Source: Synergistaceae bacterium (GTDB lineage: Bacteria > Synergistota > Synergistia > Synergistales > Aminobacteriaceae). Taken from it: a stretch of DNA of 9,741 nucleotides. A model generated the notes under the pieces. It saw nothing but the letters and a program-made list of their open reading frames with translations, was not told the origin of the DNA and made no database searches. The position numbers were made by a program, and so were the translations under genes. Position 1 is the first letter of the stretch. Every line of letters begins with the position of its first letter. Where the stretch lies: the NCBI GenBank assembly GCA_031270755.1, contig JAISWV010000266.1, positions 1 to 9,741 of the forward strand. Direction: 5' to 3'. Positions 1-7,104 of the stretch are shown here, in pieces.

Positions 1-117
1 GTAAATCCTGTCAAATTTTTGAATGAATTAGTCCGAAGTTTTCGTTTCAATACCGCTACGCCAAGTATTTTTACTCCATCAGCTTCGTCTTCCTCGAAGT
101 AGGGTTTGAACGGTTAC
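1..117. mobile_element. End of an IS66-type insertion sequence (partial, runs off the left edge)
   Basis: Positions 102-117 read GGGTTTGAACGGTTAC. The reverse complement, GTAACCGTTCAAACCC, starts with GTAA as IS66-family tips usually do. It matches the IS66 tip at 9168 exactly over its first 11 bases, and at 15 of 16 bases once the palindromic insertion there is removed. I infer that the element lies to the left and ends at 117. Its inner 101 bases stay open in one plus frame, which stops at TAG 100-102, and in one minus frame. Neither can be firmly matched to a transposase, so the orientation of this copy is undecided. The minus frame has a more protein-like composition (acidic cluster, then basic stretch) than the serine-rich plus frame. 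Confidence 0.6.
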
Positions 118-130
118 GAAAAAACATTAG

Positions 131-295
131 ACAGAAGACAGAGTTTTACTTTTTCCTCATATGGGACGAGTTGGGCGCTATCCAGGTACATTCGAGTGTG
201 TAGTCAAAAAAGCGCCCTTGATCATCGTCTACGAATTGCGAGAGGAAGCCATAATAGTACTGAACATTTTGCATACAGCCCAAGACTATCCTTAA
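131..295 (+). pseudogene. 3' remnant of a RelE/ParE-type toxin gene
   Basis: The frame ending at TAA 293-295 carries the C-terminal half of a ParE/RelE-superfamily toxin. It has MGRVGRYPGTF, then ECVV, then the LIIVYEL strand, and ends in VLNILHTAQDYP. In the family these correspond to the GRxPGTRE turn, the central IVYxV strand and the final VLRVLHxAQ(D/Q)WP strand. Intact toxins are about 90-105 residues, but here only about 45-55 are recognisable. The frame is closed upstream by TAG at 128-130, and the IS66 tip ends at 117, so the N-terminal half and any antitoxin gene are missing. ATG 161 would give a 44-residue product, which is unlikely to be active. The resemblance is by eye but includes several conserved positions in order. 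The insertion probably broke or followed the breakage of this gene. Confidence 0.7.
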
Positions 296-674
296 GCACA
301 GCCCGCCAAATGCCTTAGTTCAAATTAGTTCAAGGCTTGACTTTCTGGACGACTTCGCGGAGGCCTGTTCGATGGAGAGGCCTTCTATCGCTTGGACGGG
401 AATGCCCACCGCGTCCAGGCCCGATTATCGAGCCCGCTTCTTCCGCTTTGGAAAGAGACGGTCTTGTTTGCATACCTCGCGCCCTATTAAAATTAAAAAC
501 AATACACATTCGGGTGTATCTTGTGATTTTTTCTTCATCGTCATGGGTGTGTCGCGCAACCTAATGCTCGGAACATTCATACACTTTGAGATTTTTCATT
601 ATTAATCAGAATGTCATTTGTGACTTTTATTAAATTAATTTGGAGGTATCACGCGATTCATCAAGTATTCATAA
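296..674. other. Region without an intact gene; composition changes, possible relics
   Basis: No intact gene is visible. Positions 315-334 hold a 10-base tandem repeat (TTAGTTCAAA, TTAGTTCAAG). From about 337 to 480 the DNA is GC-rich. On the minus strand, two short frames together resemble protein: one starts at ATG 473 and contains KAEEAGSII, the other contains LDAVGIPVQAIEGLSIEQAS. They would need a frameshift to join and I cannot name them. From 481 to 674 the DNA becomes AT-rich. It contains a perfect 6-bp hairpin (ATACAC 502-507, GTGTAT 514-519), followed after 7 bases by a T run. This could be a weak terminator, but the gap before the T run argues against it. No convincing -35/-10 pair was found for the downstream kinase. 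Confidence 0.5.
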
Positions 675-875
675 TTCAGACGTACAGATAAATCGGCCAT
701 TGAACTTGTGGAGCTGATCGTAGTGGAGAATATGCGGCCGAAGATAAAAAGCCGGCTTCGGAAGAAAAAAGAAAATGCAAAGAAATCCTCATCGATGCAA
801 TCGGTGCGGTGTTGAAAACAATTACTGTACAAGATGCCCAAGGATGGTTTGATCACTGCTGTGAACGTATTCCTT
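675..875 (+). pseudogene. Frameshifted C-terminal remnant of an IS630-type transposase
   Basis: Two plus frames join into the usual C-terminal end of an IS630/Tc1-mariner-type DDE transposase. The first (675 to about 780, after TAA 672-674) contains SAIELVE, like the family's NPIExxW around the last acidic catalytic residue, then KIKSRLRKKKENAK. The second (about 782-875) continues EILIDAIGAVLKTI, then TVQDAQGWFDHCC, which matches the family's closing TITxQDAxGWFxHCGY. A frameshift near 780 separates them, and the original stop has been lost, because the second frame runs on into the downstream kinase. Only the last 60 or so residues of a protein of about 330-350 remain. The assignment rests on motif order, not an alignment. 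Confidence 0.7.
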
Positions 876-887
876 TACTGAAGTATC

Positions 888-902
888 GAGGTGGCAATCA
901 TG
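888..902 (+). promoter_or_regulatory. Ribosome binding site that fixes the kinase A start
   Basis: GAGGTGG (888-894) lies 5 bases before ATG 900. The alternative in-frame GTG at 891 falls inside this purine-rich site and has no Shine-Dalgarno of its own. The frame is closed further upstream by TGA 879-881. ATG 900 is therefore the preferred start. Confidence 0.7.
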
Positions 903-3416
903 ACGACGGGAAGCGCGATTTGTTTTACGGACCACGACGAGGCTCGTGTCACGGGACGAGCGGAAGAATCGAAAAAAGAAAAGCACTTCGCTTTGCAAGC
1001 CAAGTACATGAATCTTCTGCTCGAGAATAGTCTCAACACCATTATGTTTTTGAACAAAGACGGTGTCATTGATTTTTGCAGTGAACGGATGGTACGGACA
1101 ATGGCCGTTTCTGACCGTAGTGCGATCCAGGGGCGGCACTTTTCGGAAGTTTACGGATCGTTCGCACACGAGGCGTTTATCCAGGGGGCAGAACGCACTT
1201 TCCTGAAGATCCAGACAGACAAAAAGCCGGTGGAAGAGGAATTGAAAATCGCTTTTCCCGGCGTGGAAATTCCCCATGTGTATGTCGTGCAGTCCATACC
1301 CCTAGTGAATGAAGATGGTTTTTTCGAAGGCGCCCAGGTGGTGTTTTTTGACTCGGCCACTCTGGTTACCTCGGTAGCGAACAAACATGTACAGGCTATG
1401 TTGGATGCCGCTCCTCTCATGGTTTCTATTTGGGACGAGAAAGGGAACATGCTCGACTGCAATCGGGAAGCCCTTCGCCTACTGGGGTTGTCCAAAAAAA
1501 CCGATTACACCGAGTCTTTTTACGAACTGCAGCCGGAGTTTCAACCAGACGGCGAACGCTCCATCGACAAAGCGAAGCAGTTGATTCGCGCCGCCTTCGA
1601 AACCGGTTATCGGCAATTTGAATGGACCTACCGCGCGATGACGGGCGAGCTTCTGCCTGTAGAAACCACCCTCGTGCGCATCTCTTGGGAAGACGGTTTC
1701 CGTCTGGCGGCCTATTCCCGGGATTTGCGCGAATTCAAGGCGAAAGAAGCGGAGGTCCGGGAAGCCAACGAACGGGGCATGGAACTGGAAGTGGAAAAAA
1801 GGACGGCATTGGCGGCTTCTGGGGCGAAAAGCGCTTTTTTGGCCTCCATGAGTCACGAGATTCGCACTCCCATGAACGCCATCATCGGCATGAGCGACTT
1901 GATACGGGTGGACAACTTGGACGATCAACAAAAGGCCTATCTGCGGGACATCCAGAAGACCTCCCACACCCTGCTGCAGATCATCAACGAAATCTTGGAC
2001 TTTTCAAAGATCGAGGCCGGGAAGATGGATCTGGTTCCCGCCAACTACAGCATCCTTGCGCTGTACCACAACATCTGCTCGTTGATCCATGTCTCGATGG
2101 AGAACAAGGGCCTTCAATTTCGCCACGGCTTTGCGGACGACATTCCGGAGATCTTGTTTGGAGACGAAGTGCGCGTGCAGCAAATCATCCTGAACATTCT
2201 CAACAACGCCGTGAAGTACACGGCGGAAGGCTATGTGGAACTGCAGATGACCCGCGCCATGTGGAAATCGTGCGATTGTCTGGCCGTCACCGTTGGGGAT
2301 ACGGGAAGCGGCATCAAAGAAGAAGACCTTCCGAGGCTCTTCGACAAGTTCACGCAGTTCGGCTTCCAAAAACACCGGGAGTTGACCGGTACCGGTCTGG
2401 GGCTCTCCATCGCGAAGCAGCTCACGGATATGATGAAAGGAGACATCATCGTGGAGTCTGAATACGGCAGAGGAACGACGTTTACAGTCTACCTGCCGCT
2501 GGTGGAGGGCAACCCGGAGAAGTTGGAGAGAGAGCGCGCTTTCCGGCGCGTCATGGCCCGGCCGGACGTAAAGGTGTTGGTGGTGGACGACAACGCGATC
2601 AATCTCACCGTCGCTCTGGGATACCTTCAGAGGCATGACATAAAAGCGGATACTTCAGAAAGCGGCGCGAAGGCGATAGACATGGTCCAAGCCAAGCCTT
2701 ATGACCTTGTGTTCATGGATCACATGATGCCGGAAATGGACGGGATGGAGACGATGGAACGCATCCGCGCTCTTCCGGACCAGCGCTGCCGCGAAGTGCC
2801 CATAGTGGTCCTTTCTGCCAACGCCATCGCGGGCATGGAGCAGACCTTTCTCGAAGCGGGAATGAGCGATTTTCTTTCCAAACCCATTGACCCGCTGAAG
2901 TTGAACAGGGTGCTCATAGATTGGCTGCCGCCGGAGAAGCTGTTCTTGTCAGAGCCGGAAAAGTGTGAAGAATCGGGAAAAAATTCCGACGCTCTGAGGG
3001 CAAAGCTCGAAACTTACGAAAGCCGCAAAAAAAACGAAGCTCGCGAGAAACGGAACGTTGTCCTCGACTTGGAGGCAAGCTGTTCCAATTTCCCGGGCGG
3101 GGAAACGGCGTATCGGAAAATTCTGTCGAACTTCGGCCGGAACCATGACGCGGACTCCGAGGTCATCGCGAGCATGCTGGAAGCGGGCGACGCACAGGGG
3201 GCGCGCCGTTTCGTTCACGCCCTGAAGAACGCCGCCGCCTTGATCGGCACGGAGCGCCTGCGGGCTGCGGCCTCCGCATTGGAAACGGCTTTGAGCGAGG
3301 ATACAGAGGCCACCGAAGCCACCGAAAAAGCGCCTTGGGGTGGCCCGTTGGAAACTATGAGGACGGAAATGTCGTTCGTGCTGGATGAACTGGCAAAAAG
3401 GGGTACATTGGAATGA
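900..3416 (+). CDS. Soluble hybrid histidine kinase A: PAS-PAS-HisKA-HATPase-REC-HPt
   Basis: An 838-residue sensor kinase that should autophosphorylate on His and pass phosphate through its own receiver to its own HPt domain. Numbered from ATG 900: PAS 1 about 35-155; PAS 2 about 165-278 with the WDE..DCN and LLGLSKK motifs; a charged coiled-coil linker about 278-308; HisKA with SHEIRTPMN and phosphoacceptor H319; HATPase with N-box N436, D-box DTGSG at D467 and GTGLGL at 497-502. The receiver spans about 556-678 with acidic pair D563/D564, phosphoacceptor D607 in MDHMMPEMDG, S639 and K661. The HPt spans about 725-800 with H773 in HALKN, where Asn replaces the usual Gly of HxxKG. No signal peptide or membrane segment is visible, so it is probably cytoplasmic. 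It lacks an effector domain. The stop overlaps the start of kinase B by 4 bp (ATGA). GTG 891 is the alternative start. The signal sensed cannot be told. Confidence 0.93.
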   Translation: MTTGSAICFTDHDEARVTGRAEESKKEKHFALQAKYMNLLLENSLNTIMFLNKDGVIDFCSERMVRTMAVSDRSAIQGRHFSEVYGSFAHEAFIQGAERTFLKIQTDKKPVEEELKIAFPGVEIPHVYVVQSIPLVNEDGFFEGAQVVFFDSATLVTSVANKHVQAMLDAAPLMVSIWDEKGNMLDCNREALRLLGLSKKTDYTESFYELQPEFQPDGERSIDKAKQLIRAAFETGYRQFEWTYRAMTGELLPVETTLVRISWEDGFRLAAYSRDLREFKAKEAEVREANERGMELEVEKRTALAASGAKSAFLASMSHEIRTPMNAIIGMSDLIRVDNLDDQQKAYLRDIQKTSHTLLQIINEILDFSKIEAGKMDLVPANYSILALYHNICSLIHVSMENKGLQFRHGFADDIPEILFGDEVRVQQIILNILNNAVKYTAEGYVELQMTRAMWKSCDCLAVTVGDTGSGIKEEDLPRLFDKFTQFGFQKHRELTGTGLGLSIAKQLTDMMKGDIIVESEYGRGTTFTVYLPLVEGNPEKLERERAFRRVMARPDVKVLVVDDNAINLTVALGYLQRHDIKADTSESGAKAIDMVQAKPYDLVFMDHMMPEMDGMETMERIRALPDQRCREVPIVVLSANAIAGMEQTFLEAGMSDFLSKPIDPLKLNRVLIDWLPPEKLFLSEPEKCEESGKNSDALRAKLETYESRKKNEAREKRNVVLDLEASCSNFPGGETAYRKILSNFGRNHDADSEVIASMLEAGDAQGARRFVHALKNAAALIGTERLRAAASALETALSEDTEATEATEKAPWGGPLETMRTEMSFVLDELAKRGTLE

Positions 3417-6400
3417 CTGAAACTGAAAACTTGGAGACAGCTGCTGCTGTTGAAACCCTTGTACAAACGATTCTGGAGCTTCGCAAAGAGAACGAAAAAC
3501 TGAGAGCGACCGTGTGCCGTCTGGAAGAACAAATGGAGAGACACCGTCTTTGCGTGGAAACGGGCGGAACTTTGGAGCGTCATACGAAGGCCGAGCTGCT
3601 GAGGTTGAAAAAATGCATGAGCTTCCAGGCGGAGAATTCCCCGAATGTCTTTTTGCTGGTGGACGAAGACGGGCGTTTGATCTACTGCAGCAACGCTTTC
3701 CTGAAAATGGTAAAGGCCGGCGACTTTGAAGCGGTGGGCGGCCGGGAGCTTTGCGACATATACAGGATGTTCAGCGACGAAGAAACCGCTGCGGGGTGGC
3801 GGGAACGATTTCTGAAGATGAAGGCCGACGGGGAAGAGGTCGTGATGAACACGGTAATTTTTCTTCCAGACTGGGAAGACGCGCGTCAATGTGAAGTCCA
3901 CGCCGCGCCCCTCCTCGACGATGAAGGCCATTTCGACGGAATGCTCGTTTACTACCGGGACACCACGGAGTTGTACAAGGCCGAGGTCGAGAAACGTATT
4001 CTGGCCATACTGGACGCCGCTCCCATGTCGGTCACTCTTTGGGACGAGAACTATGTCCTCCAGGACTGCAACACAAGGAGTCTGGAGATGTTGGGGCTCT
4101 CCAAAAAATCCGATTACGTGGAGCACTTTTTCGACTTTCAGCCGGAGCGTCAGCTGGACGGTACGCCCACCAGGGAAAAAGGACAGGAGCTTCTCCGCGA
4201 GGCGGCCCAAGGCAAGACTCCGGTCATCGAATGGATGTCCCGTTCACCCCTCGGCGAAGACCTGCCGTTGGAGCTGACGACGGTGCGCATACCGGGTAAA
4301 ACGGGCTTCAGCTTTGTATGTTATGGGCGGGACCTGCGGAAGGAGAAGGCAAAGGAAAAGGAGGCGGCCGAGGCCGAAAAGCGGGCCATGCTCATGCTGG
4401 ACGCTACGCCCCTGGCGATTTCCTTGTGGGACGAGAACAACGTCCTGGTCGATTGCAACATGGAAATTATCAAACTCTTGGGGCTTTCCCGAAAGTCCGA
4501 TTATATAAGGCATTTTTACGATTACCATCCGGAATGTCAGCCGGACGGCAGGTTCACCCGGGAAAAAGGCAAAGAGCTGATGGACGCCACACGCCGGAGC
4601 GGGACTCGAGTTTACGAATGGCTTGCCCGCACAGCCAAGGGTGAAGACCTGCCGCTGGAAATGACGGCGGCGTTCATCCCGAGAAAAAGCGGATCGTTTG
4701 TCGTGACCTACGGCCGCGACCTCCGCGAGATCAGAGCGGAGGAGGAAAAAGTGCGGGCGGCCAACGAACAGCGCCTCGAGATGGAGGTGCAGGCCAAAGC
4801 CATCAAGGCCGCGGCAGAGACGAAAAGCCGTTTCCTGGCCTCCATGAGCCACGAGATACGAACGCCCATGAACGCCATCATCGGGATGAGCGAGCTGATG
4901 CGCACCGACAACCTGGACCTGGAGCAGGTTCACTATTTTTCGGATATCCGAAAGATGTCATATTCCTTACTGGAGATCATCAACGATATCTTGGATTTTT
5001 CCAAGATAGAAGCCGACAAAATGGACCTGATCCCCGTGCACTATAACCTCTTCGAGTTGTTCAGCAACGTCTGTTCGCTCATGCGCTTCACGATGGCAGG
5101 TAAGCCGTTGGAATTTCATGACTTCATCGCGGGGGACATTCCGCCCGTGCTGTACGGCGACGAGACCCGCGTGCGTCAGATTGTGATGAACCTCGTCAAT
5201 AACGCCGTCAAATACACTCAGAAGGGTTCCGTGAGTTTGAGCCTCCGGCGGGAAAAGCGAAACGGCCGAGATTACTTGTATATCCGCGTGGAGGATACGG
5301 GCATCGGCATCAAGAAAGAAAATTTCGAGAAGATATTCAGGGCTTTTGAACAGGTGGACGGCGAAAAAAACAGCGGGGTCGTAGGCACGGGCCTAGGTCT
5401 TTCCATCACGAAGCAGCTTGTGGAAATGATGGGCGGTGAAATCGCCGTGGAAAGCGAGTACGGCAAGGGTTCGGTTTTTATGGTGTTCATTCCCCTAGTG
5501 GAGGGCGACTCTGCCCAAATAAGTCAGAAGAGCAAGTTCCAGCGCGTCGTCGTGTCTCCCGACGTCAAGGTATTGGTGGTGGACGACAACGACATCAACT
5601 TGACGGTGGCAGCGGGCTATTTGTCCAGGCACGGCCTCAAGCCGGCAACGGCGACAAGCGGGGAGATGGCGCTGGAGTCCATTCGGACCAAGCAATATGA
5701 CCTCATTTTTATGGACCATATGATGCCGGGCATGGATGGCATCGAGGCCACGAAGCTCATCCGCGGTCTGGGAGACGATTATTGCGGACACGTGCCGATC
5801 ATCGCTCTTTCCGCCAACGCGGTGTCCGGCGCTAGGGAAGCTTTTCTCGAAGCGGGGATGAATGACTTCATATCGAAGCCCATCGAAGCGGTCGAGCTGA
5901 ACGAGATGCTTCTGAAATGGCTGCCGCCGGGAAAGCTGACAAAGAGGGAAGCGGAAGAAGAAATCAAAACGACGCCGAAGAACGCCGATTTCGACGAACT
6001 CTTGGCGCGACTCGCCTGCGTCGACGACTTGAGCGTGGCCGAAGGGCTCACACGGGTGGACCGGAACGAGGACGTTTACATCTCTATCCTCCGCCGGTTC
6101 TGCAAAGGACTGGACAAAGACATCGAAGCCGTCCGCGCCTTCGCGGCGAAAAAGGACTGGAAAGGATACTCCATACAAGTTCACGCGCTGAAGGGCGTTT
6201 TCGCAAACCTGGGCAACCCGTTTCTGTCCGGCTGGGCCCTTGTATTGGAGAAGGCTTCGGCGGGCGGAGAAGCGGAAAAATGCGAGCGCGAGACGGAGCG
6301 TTTTTGCGAGGCAATGGATTTCTTCCGGATCCGGCTTTTGCAAACTTCTTTGATGGAAGAGCCTGCCAAAGAAGGCGTGAAAAAGAAAATATCGGCCGAA

Positions 6401-6625
6401 AATTTGCTGGAGGCACTGGAGAACTTGCACGCAGCCTGTCTGGGTTGCGACGCCAACGCGGCGGACGCGGTGGTAGAACCCCTGGTGACGGTCAAATTCA
6501 GTGAAAATTTGGATCCTCTGGTGGAAGAGATCTGTGAGCTTGTGGAGTCTTTCGACTACGAAGAGGCCGTCATCAAGTGCGCGGCGTTGAAAGAGATTCT
6601 GAAAATGGAAGAAACGAAGCCGTAA
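3413..6625 (+). CDS. Soluble hybrid histidine kinase B: PAS-PAS-PAS-HisKA-HATPase-REC-HPt plus helical tail
   Basis: A 1070-residue hybrid kinase, paralogous to kinase A over PAS, kinase core and receiver. It begins with an N-terminal coiled coil (about 7-50). PAS 1 is about 70-186, PAS 2 about 195-308 and PAS 3 about 325-437; PAS 2 and 3 are close repeats of each other and of PAS 2 in kinase A. A coiled-coil linker (about 438-470) leads to HisKA with SHEIRTPMN and H480. The HATPase has N597, D628 (EDTGIGI) and GTGLGL at 658-663. The receiver (about 717-838) has D724/D725, phosphoacceptor D768, S800 and K822. The HPt (about 858-980) has H924 in a canonical HALKG. Residues about 990-1070 form an extra acidic helical segment after the HPt. 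There are no membrane segments. The start overlaps the kinase A stop by 4 bp with AGGGG at 3399-3403, 9 bases upstream, so the two are probably translationally coupled. Confidence 0.94.
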   Translation: MTETENLETAAAVETLVQTILELRKENEKLRATVCRLEEQMERHRLCVETGGTLERHTKAELLRLKKCMSFQAENSPNVFLLVDEDGRLIYCSNAFLKMVKAGDFEAVGGRELCDIYRMFSDEETAAGWRERFLKMKADGEEVVMNTVIFLPDWEDARQCEVHAAPLLDDEGHFDGMLVYYRDTTELYKAEVEKRILAILDAAPMSVTLWDENYVLQDCNTRSLEMLGLSKKSDYVEHFFDFQPERQLDGTPTREKGQELLREAAQGKTPVIEWMSRSPLGEDLPLELTTVRIPGKTGFSFVCYGRDLRKEKAKEKEAAEAEKRAMLMLDATPLAISLWDENNVLVDCNMEIIKLLGLSRKSDYIRHFYDYHPECQPDGRFTREKGKELMDATRRSGTRVYEWLARTAKGEDLPLEMTAAFIPRKSGSFVVTYGRDLREIRAEEEKVRAANEQRLEMEVQAKAIKAAAETKSRFLASMSHEIRTPMNAIIGMSELMRTDNLDLEQVHYFSDIRKMSYSLLEIINDILDFSKIEADKMDLIPVHYNLFELFSNVCSLMRFTMAGKPLEFHDFIAGDIPPVLYGDETRVRQIVMNLVNNAVKYTQKGSVSLSLRREKRNGRDYLYIRVEDTGIGIKKENFEKIFRAFEQVDGEKNSGVVGTGLGLSITKQLVEMMGGEIAVESEYGKGSVFMVFIPLVEGDSAQISQKSKFQRVVVSPDVKVLVVDDNDINLTVAAGYLSRHGLKPATATSGEMALESIRTKQYDLIFMDHMMPGMDGIEATKLIRGLGDDYCGHVPIIALSANAVSGAREAFLEAGMNDFISKPIEAVELNEMLLKWLPPGKLTKREAEEEIKTTPKNADFDELLARLACVDDLSVAEGLTRVDRNEDVYISILRRFCKGLDKDIEAVRAFAAKKDWKGYSIQVHALKGVFANLGNPFLSGWALVLEKASAGGEAEKCERETERFCEAMDFFRIRLLQTSLMEEPAKEGVKKKISAENLLEALENLHAACLGCDANAADAVVEPLVTVKFSENLDPLVEEICELVESFDYEEAVIKCAALKEILKMEETKP

Positions 6626-6684
6626 ATTTTTTGAGGTTTTCCGGCAAAGTGCAAAGTATTCATAAAGATTGGAGGGAGATTGGA

Positions 6685-7104
6685 ATGTTGAACGAATCGG
6701 ACGAAAAAAAGAAAGTCATTTTAGCGGTGGACGACGCACAGACAAACCTTCAAATCATTCAAAGCACGCTGAAGGATACTTTCGAGCTGCGCCTGGCGAA
6801 ATCCGGCGGCATGGGACTGACGGTCCTCGACCGTATTGTGCCCGACCTCATTCTGCTGGATATAGAAATGCCGGACATGTCGGGATTCGACTGCATAGAG
6901 GCGTTCCGGGCCAAGCCCCAGCTCAAGGACATTCCCATCATTTTCGTGACTTCACACGCGTCGAAGAAGTTCGTGATGGAAGCCCACGAGAAGGGCGCGA
7001 GAGACTACATTGTCAGACCCTTCGACCCGGCTCTGCTGCGAAGCAAGGTACACAAGGCTCTTGGATTTCAAAACGGATCAAATGTAAAAGATCATGGACA
7101 ATAA
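6685..7104 (+). CDS. Stand-alone receiver-domain protein with Arg in place of the conserved Lys
   Basis: A 139-residue protein made of one CheY-like receiver and a short tail. It has the acidic pair D16/D17 (AVDDAQTN), phosphoacceptor D59 in LLDIEMPDMSG and switch Thr T89 (FVTS). It has no DNA-binding, enzymatic or HPt domain. The position before the conserved Pro reads VRPF, so R111 (codon AGA) stands where nearly all active receivers have Lys (KPF). Start: ATG 6685 is preceded by GGAGG at 6671-6675. The frame is open further upstream into the end of kinase B (to 6577), but that extension has no ribosome site and only overlaps the kinase B tail. A 59-nt gap separates it from kinase B, and it overlaps kinase C by 11 bp. 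It may be a phosphate shuttle or sink between the kinases, or a diffusible output like CheY. Which one cannot be read from sequence. Confidence 0.9.
   Translation: MLNESDEKKKVILAVDDAQTNLQIIQSTLKDTFELRLAKSGGMGLTVLDRIVPDLILLDIEMPDMSGFDCIEAFRAKPQLKDIPIIFVTSHASKKFVMEAHEKGARDYIVRPFDPALLRSKVHKALGFQNGSNVKDHGQ

Noticed and set aside
106..318. Plus-strand open frame of 70 codons near the left IS66 tip
   Set aside because: It starts inside the IS66 tip and runs in a different frame from the toxin remnant, whose frame carries the conserved motifs.
502..533. Hairpin and T run as a rho-independent terminator
   Set aside because: The stem is only 6 bp and AT-rich, and 7 bases separate it from the T run. 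There is no intact gene upstream to end.
1622..2461. Plus-strand open frame of 279 codons inside kinase A
   Set aside because: It is in another frame from the clear HisKA/HATPase motifs, is rich in Arg, His and Gly, and has no domain. It is an out-of-frame reading.
3215..4210. Minus-strand open frame of 331 codons opposite kinases A and B
   Set aside because: It lies antisense to well-supported PAS and HPt coding sequence, has no recognisable domain, and has the Phe/His/Arg-rich composition of a shadow frame.
5495..6430. Minus-strand open frame of 311 codons opposite the kinase B receiver and HPt
   Set aside because: It is a shadow of a clear receiver and HPt coding region, with no motifs and biased composition.
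6626..6684. Promoter or terminator between kinase B and the receiver gene
   Set aside because: TTGAGG at 6631 has no -10 box at proper spacing, and there is no hairpin before the T run at 6627-6632. The gap looks like an ordinary within-operon spacer.
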